DNA from: Ottowia thiooxydans DSM 14619 | GTDB taxonomy: Bacteria > Pseudomonadota > Gammaproteobacteria > Burkholderiales > Burkholderiaceae_C | Assembly: GCF_000422885.1 (NCBI RefSeq) | Contig: NZ_AUGX01000001.1 | Span: 621,238-685,237 of the forward strand | DNA length: 64,000 nt | Direction of reading: 5' to 3' | Part shown: positions 24,306-31,718 of the stretch, in pieces | How positions within the stretch are numbered: position 1 is the stretch's first letter | Layout of the letters: each line of letters starts with the position of its first letter | Notes under the pieces: model-generated | What the model was told of the DNA's origin: nothing | Seen by the model: the letters and a program-made list of their open reading frames with translations, nothing else | Database searches by the model: none | Position numbers and translations under genes: made by a program

Positions 24306-25637
24306 TCAGTGGAACTGCTCTTCTTCGGTAGAGCCCGTCAGCGCCTTGACGCTGGAAGAGCCACCTTGGATGACCGTGGTCACGTCGTCGAAGTAGCCTG
24401 CGCCCACTTCTTGCTGGTGGCTTACGAAGGTGTAGCCTTGCTCGCGTGCTTTGAACTCAGGCTCTTGCACCATGTTGACGTAGTGCTTCATGCCCTCGCC
24501 TTCTGCGTATGCCTTTGCGAATTCGAAAGTGCGATACCAGTTGACGTGAATACCGGCCAAGGTGATGAACTGGTATTTGTAGCCTAGCGCAGAGAGATCT
24601 TCCTGGAACGAAGCGATTTGCTTGTCGTTGAGGTTTTTCCTCCAGTTGAACGATGGCGAGCAGTTATAGGAAAGCAACTTGCCCGGGCTGGAAGCATGCA
24701 CGGCTTGTGCAAATTCACGCGCAAAGCCGATGTCCGGCACGCCAGTTTCGCACCACACCAGATCGGCGTAAGGAGCGTAAGCCACGCCGCGGCTGATAGC
24801 TTGTTCCAGGCCGTTCTTGACACGGTAGAAGCCTTCTTGCGTACGCTCACCGTTCAAGAAAGGCTTGTCGTTGGCATCGTGATCGCTGGTGATCAGATTC
24901 GCAGCTTCAGCATCGGTACGCGCCAGAATGATGGTGGGCACGCCCATCACGTCTGCGGCGAAGCGTGCAGAAATCAGTTTCTCGCAAGCTTCTTGCGTAG
25001 GCACCAGCACTTTGCCGCCCATGTGGCCGCACTTCTTCACTGCGGCCAGTTGGTCTTCAAAGTGAACGCCAGCCGCGCCGGATGCGATCATGTTCTTCAT
25101 CAGCTCGAATGCGTTGAGCACGCCGCCGAAACCAGCTTCCGCATCTGCAACGATGGGCAGGAAGTAGTCGATGAACTCCTTGCTACCTGGCTCAATGCCA
25201 CGACCCCATTGGATTTCATCTGCACGTTTGAACGTGTTGTTGATGCGGCGCACCATGGTGGGCACTGAGTCATACGCGTACAGCGATTGGTCAGGGTACA
25301 TGGTCTCGCTGGTGTTGCCATCAGCGGCCACTTGCCAGCCCGACAGGTACACAGCTTCCAGCCCGGCTTTGGCCTGCTGCATGGCTTGGCCCGCAGTGAT
25401 GGCGCCGAAGGCGTTCACATAGCCTTTTTTAGCATCGCCATTAACCAGACGCCACAATTTCTCAGCACCGCGGCGGGCCAGGGTGTGCTCGATTGGCAGG
25501 CTGCCACGCAAGCGCACGACATCAGCCGCGGAGTAACCGCGTTTGACGCTTTTCCAACGGGGATTGGTAGCCCAATCTTTTTCCAACGCAGCGATCTGCT
25601 GCTCGCGGCTCAGTTGCTCAGTAACGTTTTGTGGCAT
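24306..25637 (-). CDS. aceA: Isocitrate lyase
   Basis: The 443-residue product matches bacterial isocitrate lyase throughout: [20 protein letters not shown] at the N-terminus, [35 protein letters not shown], and the catalytic KKCGHMGGK with C203. It splits isocitrate into glyoxylate and succinate, the first step of the glyoxylate shunt, needed for growth on acetate or fatty acids. The ATG at 25637 follows GGAG at 7 bases. Two 12-base palindromes spaced 30 bases apart lie 90-135 bases upstream. A perfect terminator follows. Malate synthase is not adjacent. Confidence 0.97.
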   Translation of the reverse strand: MPQNVTEQLSREQQIAALEKDWATNPRWKSVKRGYSAADVVRLRGSLPIEHTLARRGAEKLWRLVNGDAKKGYVNAFGAITAGQAMQQAKAGLEAVYLSGWQVAADGNTSETMYPDQSLYAYDSVPTMVRRINNTFKRADEIQWGRGIEPGSKEFIDYFLPIVADAEAGFGGVLNAFELMKNMIASGAAGVHFEDQLAAVKKCGHMGGKVLVPTQEACEKLISARFAADVMGVPTIILARTDAEAANLITSDHDANDKPFLNGERTQEGFYRVKNGLEQAISRGVAYAPYADLVWCETGVPDIGFAREFAQAVHASSPGKLLSYNCSPSFNWRKNLNDKQIASFQEDLSALGYKYQFITLAGIHVNWYRTFEFAKAYAEGEGMKHYVNMVQEPEFKAREQGYTFVSHQQEVGAGYFDDVTTVIQGGSSSVKALTGSTEEEQFH

Positions 25638-25728
25638 GTGAAGCTCCAGTGGGTAGATCAAGAATTTCGGGCGGCTTGGCTCGCTGCGCTTACCTTGCTT
25701 TGAATCTCGCCGTTGAAAGAATCATAAC

Positions 25729-25770
25729 TCTTATATAAGACTAAGCAACATTCTTATGTCTTATACAAGA
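25729..25770. promoter_or_regulatory. Twin palindromic sites upstream of aceA
   Basis: TCTTATATAAGA (perfect, 25729-25740) and TCTTATACAAGA (one mismatch, 25759-25770) have centres exactly 30 bases apart, about three helical turns, so a dimeric regulator could bind both on one DNA face. Sites of this form are common for GntR-family regulators of central carbon metabolism. They lie in the AT-rich 370-base region between aceA and the EamA transporter. Confidence 0.55.
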
Positions 25771-26007
25771 GAAAAATTTAAATCAAATAAATCAACTACT
25801 TATCAACCAAATACCTCAATGTGAAATCATTTATCCCATATTGAGAAAAAATGCGGCAGCGCAGCAATTCGTTTTTCACTATACAAGAAATGAAAGTCGC
25901 ATTGCAAAATAAGTGCTTTTTTGCTGTGCAATAGTCCTGCAGGCAGTGAAAGAGTGCACGGAAACTTGTGCATGATCGTGGCTCTTTTGCACTGAGAACG
26001 GGTTCAC

Positions 26008-26922
26008 TTGGCCACCGCTCATAACCGCGCCGTCTCTTACGCCTGCCTTGCCCTGTCAATGACTTTGGTAGGCAGCTACGTGGCGCTGTCCAAACCGCTT
26101 GCGGCCGTATTTCCGGTATTGCTCCTGGCCTGGCTGCGCTTTGGCATTGGTGGCGCCGCCATGCTCCACTGGTTAAAGAAGCCCCAAGACGAGCCGCCCA
26201 TGACCGCCCAGGTGAAGCGCCTGCTGTTCCTGGAGTCATTCCTGGGTAATTTTCTCTTCACCCTGTGCATGATCTCTGGCGTGAAGCTCACCACGGCAGT
26301 ATCCGCAGGAGTCATCATGGCGGCGATTCCCGCCGCAGTGGCGCTCCTATCGTGGGCGTTCTTACGCGAACGTGTTCCACCGCGTGTGTGGGGCGGCGTG
26401 GTCTGTGCGGTGCTTGGAATTGGTTTGCTTTCCCTCTCGAATTCGGGGCCTGCATCTGAAGCGAGTGGCCAAGGCAAAGCCTGGCTGGGCAACCTGCTCT
26501 TGCTGGCAGCCGTGTTTTGCGAAGCCAGCTATGCAGTGATCGGTAAAAAATTAACCGGCAGCCTGGGACCGCGTCGCATCACATCACTCATCAATCTTTG
26601 GGGTTTCGTTCTTACCTTGCCATTTGGCCTTTGGCTGGCTTGGGGGTTTGACTTCAGGGCTGTGAATGCAAGTACCTGGATGTTGCTGCTGTTTTATTCG
26701 CTCGCCGCATGCATGTGGACGGTGTGGCTGTGGATGACGGGCCTGAAAAGTGTTCCGGCCGCACAGGCTGGCGTGTTCACTGTGATGCTTCCCATCAGCG
26801 CTGCGCTGGTGGGCGTTGTGGTGCTTGGAGAGCAGTTGACGGGGACTCAGGTATTGGCGTTTTGCATTGCGCTGGCCGGCGTAGTGCTGGCTACTCTTCC
26901 TTCGAAGCGCGGCCGGTCCTAG
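26008..26922 (+). CDS. EamA/DMT-family transporter
   Basis: A 304-residue protein with ten predicted transmembrane helices in two EamA repeats: one starting SYACLALSMTLVGSYVALSK and one starting LLLAAVFCEASYAVIGKKL. The only usable start in the region is the TTG at 26008, because an in-frame stop lies 15 bases upstream; an ATG inside the first helix is unlikely. DMT transporters of this type export amino acids or metabolites, or import small organics; nothing indicates the substrate. It is followed by four tandem terminator repeats. Confidence 0.85.
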   Translation: MATAHNRAVSYACLALSMTLVGSYVALSKPLAAVFPVLLLAWLRFGIGGAAMLHWLKKPQDEPPMTAQVKRLLFLESFLGNFLFTLCMISGVKLTTAVSAGVIMAAIPAAVALLSWAFLRERVPPRVWGGVVCAVLGIGLLSLSNSGPASEASGQGKAWLGNLLLLAAVFCEASYAVIGKKLTGSLGPRRITSLINLWGFVLTLPFGLWLAWGFDFRAVNASTWMLLLFYSLAACMWTVWLWMTGLKSVPAAQAGVFTVMLPISAALVGVVVLGEQLTGTQVLAFCIALAGVVLATLPSKRGRS

Positions 26923-26978
26923 GGTTTCATACCCTTCGGCCGCATGTACTGACGTGGGACGAACAAGAAAAAAGAGAG

Positions 26979-27298
26979 CCCCCACGCTCCCCGCTTCGCG
27001 AAGTCCGCTGCCCCCCGTGGGGGCCTTTTTGTCTCGGGGCGGCCCAGCGACAAAACATGCCCCCACGCTCCCCGCTTCGCGAGGTCCGCTGCCCCCCGTA
27101 GGGGCCTTTTTGTCTCGGGGCGGCCCAGCGACAAAACATGCCCCCACGCTCCCCGCTTCGCGAGGTCCGCTGCCCCCCGTAGGGGCCTTTTTGTCTCGGG
27201 GCGGCCCAGCGACAAAACATGCCCCCACGCTCCCCGCTTCGCGAGGTCCGCTGCCCCCCGTGGGGGCCTTTTTGTCTCGGGGCGGCCCAGCGACAAAA
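26979..27298. repeat. Four-copy 81-bp tandem array with terminator hairpins
   Basis: Four units start at 26979, 27060, 27141 and 27222, each exactly 81 bases apart and nearly identical (GCCCCCACGCTCCCCGCTTC...). Every unit includes a GC-rich stem, GCCCCCCGT then GGGGGCC or GGGGCC, followed by CTTTTTG, so each is a candidate intrinsic terminator on the plus strand. Because 81 is a multiple of three, the minus strand has a 27-residue repeated frame; I treat that as an artefact. A degenerate inverted copy lies at 27886-27959. GC-rich intergenic repeats of this kind are known in Comamonadaceae. Confidence 0.93.
27010..27030 (+). terminator. Repeat-borne intrinsic terminator, first of four
   Basis: GCCCCCCGTGGGGGC followed by CTTTTT. 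The equivalents are at 27091-27111, 27172-27192 and 27253-27273; the middle two have GTA in place of GTG and a shorter stem. Together they lie between the EamA gene and the histone-like gene. Confidence 0.6.
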
Positions 27299-27437
27299 AA
27301 AAGCAACATCACAGAGGGAAAAAGGACATTTTCCTCTTGGAAGGGTGCTACTTATCCAGTAGCATGGCGGTCAGCCTGCAAGGTGCAAACACTGCGCCGG
27401 CCAAATGTTCCCAATTTCAAACAAAGAGGATCCAACC

Positions 27438-27833
27438 ATGGCAACTGCAAAGAAAGCTCCCGTCGCGAAGGCGCCGGCAAAGAAAGCTGCTGCTCCAGCT
27501 AAAAAGGCCGCAGCTCCGGTGAAAGCCGCTGCTCCAGCCAAAAAAGCTGCAGCACCTGCCAAGACAGCCGCCCCAGCCAAAAAGCGCACTCCAAACGCCG
27601 CTTTCATGAAGGCAATGACACCTAGCGCCGCTCTGGCCGCAGTGATCGGCAACAAGCCAGTACCGCGCACAGAAGTGACGAAGAAAGTCTGGGAATACAT
27701 CAAGGCTAACAAGCTGCAAGATAACGAGAACAAGCGCAACATCAATGCAGATGCCAAGCTGAAGCCAATCTTCGGCAAAGCACAAGTCACGATGTTCGAG
27801 ATGACCAAGCTCATCAACGCACACCTGTCTTGA
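27438..27833 (+). CDS. Histone H1-like protein with SWIB/MDM2 domain
   Basis: A 131-residue small basic protein. Residues 1-55 are a lysine/alanine/proline tail of AKKAAAPAK-type repeats like eukaryotic histone H1; residues about 60-131 are a SWIB/MDM2 domain (FMKAMTPSAALAAVIG, VTKKVWEYIKANKLQDNENK, KLKPIFGKAQVTMFEMTKL). It probably binds DNA as a nucleoid-associated or chromatin-architecture protein. Start at 27438 with AGAGGA upstream. It is flanked upstream by the four-terminator array, downstream by its own terminator and an inverted repeat copy, so its transcription is insulated on both sides. Such proteins are conserved in betaproteobacteria and Chlamydiae; the target is unknown. Confidence 0.95.
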   Translation: MATAKKAPVAKAPAKKAAAPAKKAAAPVKAAAPAKKAAAPAKTAAPAKKRTPNAAFMKAMTPSAALAAVIGNKPVPRTEVTKKVWEYIKANKLQDNENKRNINADAKLKPIFGKAQVTMFEMTKLINAHLS

Positions 27834-27856
27834 TCGACGCGCCTTCGGGCCAAGAA

Positions 27857-27885
27857 AAGCCAGCTCTTGAGCTGGCTTTTTTTTT
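27857..27885 (+). terminator. Intrinsic terminator of histone-like gene
   Basis: AAGCCAGCTC-TT-GAGCTGGCTT followed by a T-run, 23 bases after the stop. Confidence 0.9.
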
Positions 27886-27959
27886 GGCTAGGCCGCTCCG
27901 AGACAAAACCCCTCCATGGGAGCAACGAACCTCGCGAAGCGGGGAGCGTGGGGGCGCTC
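27886..27959 (-). repeat. Inverted, degenerate copy of the 81-bp repeat
   Basis: Read on the minus strand it matches the unit of the 26979-27298 array (CCCCCACGCTCCCCGCTTCG, then TTTTGTCTCGG and GCGGCC) with about ten differences. It sits between the histone-like gene terminator and the end of the MFS gene, so the two repeat blocks face each other across the histone-like gene. Confidence 0.85.
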
Positions 27960-27981
27960 TAATCTCCCCTGGTCACAGGTC

Positions 27982-29229
27982 TCATGCAGTTGCCGGCAAG
28001 GGCGTCCGGCGCACCTTGCGGACATTAAAGGCGCTGACAATCAAAACTGCTTGAGTCAAAGCCAGGACCACCCATACGGCCTGGTACCGCCCCTTGTCCA
28101 TCATGGCTCCGAAGATCAAGGGCATCAGGGCTTGACCGATATCAAGACCTGAATACACCACACCGTACACGCGCCCCGAAGCATTGGGAGGTGCTGAGCG
28201 CTTGACCAGCATGTCTCTTGATGGGCTTGAACTCCCCGCCGCAAAACCCATGACGCCAAAGAGTACCGGCACCATCCATACGGGAAGACTGCCAAAACCG
28301 ATCAACAGCGAAATACAAACGATCACGCCAAAACCGAAGCCGACAATGCGTTCACAGCGCTCCGGATTGCTGATGAGAAATCCCCCCAGCACCATTCCCC
28401 CTGCGGCAGCCAGCATGTATGTCGTAAGGCAGATGGCCACCAGTGTGGGCGGCACAGAGTGCAACTTACCAGCGGCCTCGGGTGCGAAAGTCTGCACCGC
28501 GCTGAGCGCCGCCGAGTAGAAAAAGAAAAAGCCGAAGCACATCCATACCGCGGGGATAGCGAGGAAATCGAAGCTCCCTTCCCTTTTGGCCTCGCCCTGT
28601 TGAGGTGCCACCTGCAAAGGAGGTAGATGCAAACGTGCCCGGTAGATGACCAACAGCGCCAGCACCAACAAAAACAGACAGCCCGCGCCCACAAGCGCCA
28701 CGCGCCACGAATACGCAATCGCCAACGGCACCAACATCACGGGGGCCAACGCCCAACCCAAGCTACCGGTGATGCCATGAACGCTGTACGCGTGCCCCAG
28801 CCGCCCTGGGCTGACTTTGCGATTGATCAAGGTGTAATCCGCTGGATGGAATACGCCATTGCCCACACCACCTATCACGGAGAAGAACATCAGCATCCAG
28901 TAGCTTGTGCTGGATGCAAACCCAAAAGCCGCGCAGGCCAATAAAGCCAACCCGGCAAAAAGGATGGGGCGCGGTCCGAAGCGATCCACCATGAATCCAG
29001 ACGATGTCTGCACCGCGCAGGACATCACGAAGAACACGGTCATCAGAAAGCCCAGCTCGGTATAGCTGACGTTGAACTCTGCCTTCAACCAAGGGAAAAG
29101 CGGTGCCAACAGGAGCTGGCTGTAGTGACTGAGCATATGGCCGGCGCCCACCAGACCGATCACAGCGGCGTCGTCTTTCAGAGCGCCAGGCGCGGGGCCG
29201 GCAGCAAGTTCGGTAGTGGGTGAGCTCAT
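27982..29229 (-). CDS. MFS transporter
   Basis: A 415-residue MFS protein with twelve hydrophobic segments. The first half contains the MFS loop GFMVDRFGPRPILFAG near residue 75, and the helix 4-5 region GGVGNGVFHPADYTLINRKV; the HPADYTLI segment is typical of the sugar/fosmidomycin-resistance-type MFS group. The ATG at 29229 avoids an 8-residue extension with no conservation. It is divergent from an AraC regulator with 50 bases between. Exporter of a toxic or aromatic compound is plausible; the substrate is unknown. Confidence 0.9.
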   Translation of the reverse strand: MSSPTTELAAGPAPGALKDDAAVIGLVGAGHMLSHYSQLLLAPLFPWLKAEFNVSYTELGFLMTVFFVMSCAVQTSSGFMVDRFGPRPILFAGLALLACAAFGFASSTSYWMLMFFSVIGGVGNGVFHPADYTLINRKVSPGRLGHAYSVHGITGSLGWALAPVMLVPLAIAYSWRVALVGAGCLFLLVLALLVIYRARLHLPPLQVAPQQGEAKREGSFDFLAIPAVWMCFGFFFFYSAALSAVQTFAPEAAGKLHSVPPTLVAICLTTYMLAAAGGMVLGGFLISNPERCERIVGFGFGVIVCISLLIGFGSLPVWMVPVLFGVMGFAAGSSSPSRDMLVKRSAPPNASGRVYGVVYSGLDIGQALMPLIFGAMMDKGRYQAVWVVLALTQAVLIVSAFNVRKVRRTPLPATA

Positions 29230-29279
29230 GTGGGCAATGCTACGCCAGCGCACAGTTTTCCACTATTCGCTAAACTGCC

Positions 29280-30149
29280 ATGGATCGTCGAATTCACGCC
29301 ATGCCACTCGCACAAGCCACCCGGCTACCCCCCTATGCGGCCAACTCTCCACTGTTGGCTGGTAACGATGAGTTCGCGCCTTCGGCCCAGCATCCGGTTC
29401 GAACGCGCCCGCGCAACTTGCCGGCCGATTGGCATTTTGAGCGCCATCACCATCCATGGGCGCAACTAGCCTATTGCACGGATGGCCTGCTCCAGGTGGT
29501 GTTAGGAAGCGATGCGCGGCTTAGCTTCATCGTGCCTCCCTCACGCGCAGTGCTGATTCCTGCTAATGAGCCTCATGCCATTACAGCGTTGCAGGCGGCC
29601 CGGATGCACACGCTGTATATAGATGCGGCTGCATTGCCACAGGAGTGGACGATTCCCCGGGTTTTGGCCGTGAGCGGCCTGTTCCGTGAACTGGCGCTGG
29701 CGCTTGACGAGAGCAGTTCATCGGCACCGCGGGAAGCGCTCCTGAGCCAGCTCATCCTCGACGAGCTTGAGCGCGCAGATCTTCAAACGCTGGGCGTACC
29801 GCTGCCGCGCGTCAGCGATGGTGACAAACGGCTGAGCGCATTATGCGAAGCGGTGATGCGAAACCCCACCAAACGGGCGACGCTCGCAGATTGGGCGAAA
29901 AGCGTAGGCGCCAGCGAGCGCACAGCGGCCCGGCTGTTTCATGAGGAATTGGGCACCAGCTACCAGCAGTGGCGCCAGCAGGTCGTACTGGCCCACGCAC
30001 TCCCGCTTTTGGCCAGCGGGATTCCAGTCGGACAGGTGGCAACGCGGTGCGGCTACTCCAGTGAAAGCGCGTTCAGCGCCATGTTCAAAGGAACGCTTGG
30101 GCAATCGCCAAGGGCATTTTCTCGGCTGCAGGGAAAGCGAACCGCCTGA
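29280..30149 (+). CDS. AraC-family transcriptional regulator
   Basis: A 289-residue protein with an N-terminal cupin sensor (LPADWHFERHHHPWAQLAYCT, PPSRAVLIPANEPHAI near residue 100) and a C-terminal AraC double helix-turn-helix (TLADWAKSVGASERTAARLF and IPVGQVATRCGYSSESAFSA). The likely role is control of the divergent MFS transporter gene. The inducer is unknown. A start eight codons later at MPLAQ is possible. Confidence 0.92.
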   Translation: MDRRIHAMPLAQATRLPPYAANSPLLAGNDEFAPSAQHPVRTRPRNLPADWHFERHHHPWAQLAYCTDGLLQVVLGSDARLSFIVPPSRAVLIPANEPHAITALQAARMHTLYIDAAALPQEWTIPRVLAVSGLFRELALALDESSSSAPREALLSQLILDELERADLQTLGVPLPRVSDGDKRLSALCEAVMRNPTKRATLADWAKSVGASERTAARLFHEELGTSYQQWRQQVVLAHALPLLASGIPVGQVATRCGYSSESAFSAMFKGTLGQSPRAFSRLQGKRTA

Positions 30150-30179
30150 AAGCGGTGGTAGTAGGTAGCTGAGCCCCGC

Positions 30180-31598
30180 TTAGAGCAACTTCCTGATCCA
30201 ACCCATGACGCGCGCAAATCGTGCGCCATAAGGGGGATACAGCAAGCGGCCCTGCGCCCAACGCGATTGCAGCAACACGCTTTTCTGGTGAGTGAAACGC
30301 AGGAAGCCCGTTTCGCCATGGTAGGCGCCCAGCCCGCTCTCCCCTACCCCACCAAACGGCAAGCGTTCGTGCGCGACATGCAGCAAGGTGTCGTTCACGG
30401 TGACACCACCGCTTACGGTGCCCTGGAGCACTTCGTCTCGCCTTTCGGCATCTTGCCCGAACCAGTACAAGGCCAATGGCCGTGGGCCGGTGTTGATCTT
30501 GGCCAGTACCTCGTCAAGCTGGTCGTAGAGCACCACAGGAAGCACGGGACCAAAGATTTCCTCTTTCATGAGGCGCATTTCAGGTCGAACGCCGGATACC
30601 AGCACGGGGCGCATACGACGACTTGTGCCTGCCTCGCCGGTTGAAGCGGGGCCAACATCCACCACATGGGCGCCGAGTGCCTGTGCGTCCTCCAACAGGC
30701 CCGTCAAACGGGCCCGATGCTGATCATTCACGATGGCAGCGTAGTCCGCATTGCCCTCGATTTGAGGATACATCTGGGCAACAGCAGCGCGGTAGGCCTG
30801 CTCAAAAGCCGCTTCACGTTCACGTGGCAGCAACAGGTAATCAGGCGCGATGCAGGTTTGGCCTGAGTTGAGCAGCTTGCCGTGAGCAATTTTGAAAGCA
30901 GCATCCGCCAAATCCGCACAGGACACATCGACAATGCAAGGAGACTTCCCTCCCAGCTCTAGCGTGATGGGCGTGAGATTGCGGGCCGCGGACTCCGCGA
31001 CCTTGCGTCCCACGGATGTAGACCCGGTAAAAAACAGGTGATCGAACGGCAGTGCCGCAAATGCAGAAGCCACCTCCGCCCCTCCTTGCACCACGGCCAC
31101 TTCGTTCTCGGCGAAATACTTCGCGATCAATTCGGCCAATAACGCGGAGGTGCGCGGCGTTATTTCGCTGGGCTTGATCATCACCCGGTTACCAGCCGCG
31201 AGTGCGGTAGCGATGGGGCCGAGTGTCAGCTGCAACGGGTAATTCCACGGTCCGATGATGCCCACTACGCCCAGAGGCTGGCGCTCGATCCGCGCACTCG
31301 CGGGTTGTAGGTAGATGGGCGTACGAACGCGCCGGGGTCTGCTCCAACGGGCTAGATTTCGCTTCAACTCGACAAGCGTCGCTCGCAGGACGAACATGTC
31401 TGCGATTTCAGTCAGTGCGGCGCCACGACCGCCAAAGTCAGTGTTGACGGCATCGGCCAAGGCACTTGCGTGTTCGTCTACCAAACGGGACAGAAGATCC
31501 AGCCTACGACGCCGCTCATCAAGAGAGGTGGCAGGTGCGACGCGACTGGCGCGAAACTGCTCATCGAAGACATCGCGCAGGCTGCTTGGTGGAGTCAT
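30180..31598 (-). CDS. calB: Coniferyl aldehyde dehydrogenase
   Basis: A 472-residue aldehyde dehydrogenase of the coniferyl-aldehyde type: IIGPWNYPLQLTLGPIATAL near residue 135, the nucleotide-binding FTGSTSVGRKVAESA near residue 215, ELGGKSPCIVD near 235 with the catalytic glutamate, the nucleophilic cysteine in NSGQTCIAPDYLLLP near 270, and EEIFGPVLPVVLYDQL. The enzyme oxidises coniferyl, vanillin-type or related aldehydes to acids, a step in lignin-aromatic catabolism. The 18-base dyad at 31663 lies about 65 bases upstream of the start and could control it. Confidence 0.82.
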   Translation of the reverse strand: MTPPSSLRDVFDEQFRASRVAPATSLDERRRRLDLLSRLVDEHASALADAVNTDFGGRGAALTEIADMFVLRATLVELKRNLARWSRPRRVRTPIYLQPASARIERQPLGVVGIIGPWNYPLQLTLGPIATALAAGNRVMIKPSEITPRTSALLAELIAKYFAENEVAVVQGGAEVASAFAALPFDHLFFTGSTSVGRKVAESAARNLTPITLELGGKSPCIVDVSCADLADAAFKIAHGKLLNSGQTCIAPDYLLLPREREAAFEQAYRAAVAQMYPQIEGNADYAAIVNDQHRARLTGLLEDAQALGAHVVDVGPASTGEAGTSRRMRPVLVSGVRPEMRLMKEEIFGPVLPVVLYDQLDEVLAKINTGPRPLALYWFGQDAERRDEVLQGTVSGGVTVNDTLLHVAHERLPFGGVGESGLGAYHGETGFLRFTHQKSVLLQSRWAQGRLLYPPYGARFARVMGWIRKLL

Positions 31599-31617
31599 AT
31601 CCAGATGATAGAGAAAA

Positions 31618-31655
31618 GAAAGGCGCCACGGCCAAATAGCCGCTGCGCCTTTTTA
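31618..31655 (-). terminator. Terminator between clpB and aldehyde dehydrogenase genes
   Basis: AAAGGCGC...GCGCCTTT forms a long interrupted stem with T-rich flanks on both strands. On the minus strand it follows the clpB stop by about 65 bases. Confidence 0.75.
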
Positions 31656-31662
31656 GTTTGAC

Positions 31663-31680
31663 TAGTGTGTATTCACACTA
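31663..31680. promoter_or_regulatory. 18-base dyad upstream of aldehyde dehydrogenase gene
   Basis: TAGTGTG-TATT-CACACTA is a perfect dyad with 7-base arms. It is just outside the terminator stem and about 65 bases upstream of the aldehyde dehydrogenase start, a suitable place for an operator. It could alternatively be a small RNA-level hairpin in the clpB 3' end. Confidence 0.4.
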
Positions 31681-31718
31681 AATCCCCTTCATGTGCATTT
31701 CAGGGAAACAGAGTCAGG

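Noticed and set aside
26979-27298. Tandem array as CRISPR
   Set aside because: Units are contiguous and nearly identical over all 81 bases; there are no unique spacers and no cas genes.
26584-27312. Minus-strand open frame of 242 codons with a 27-residue repeat
   Set aside because: It results from the 81-base DNA repeat being divisible by three. The frame overlaps the EamA gene, has GC-rich hairpin composition and no ribosome binding site.
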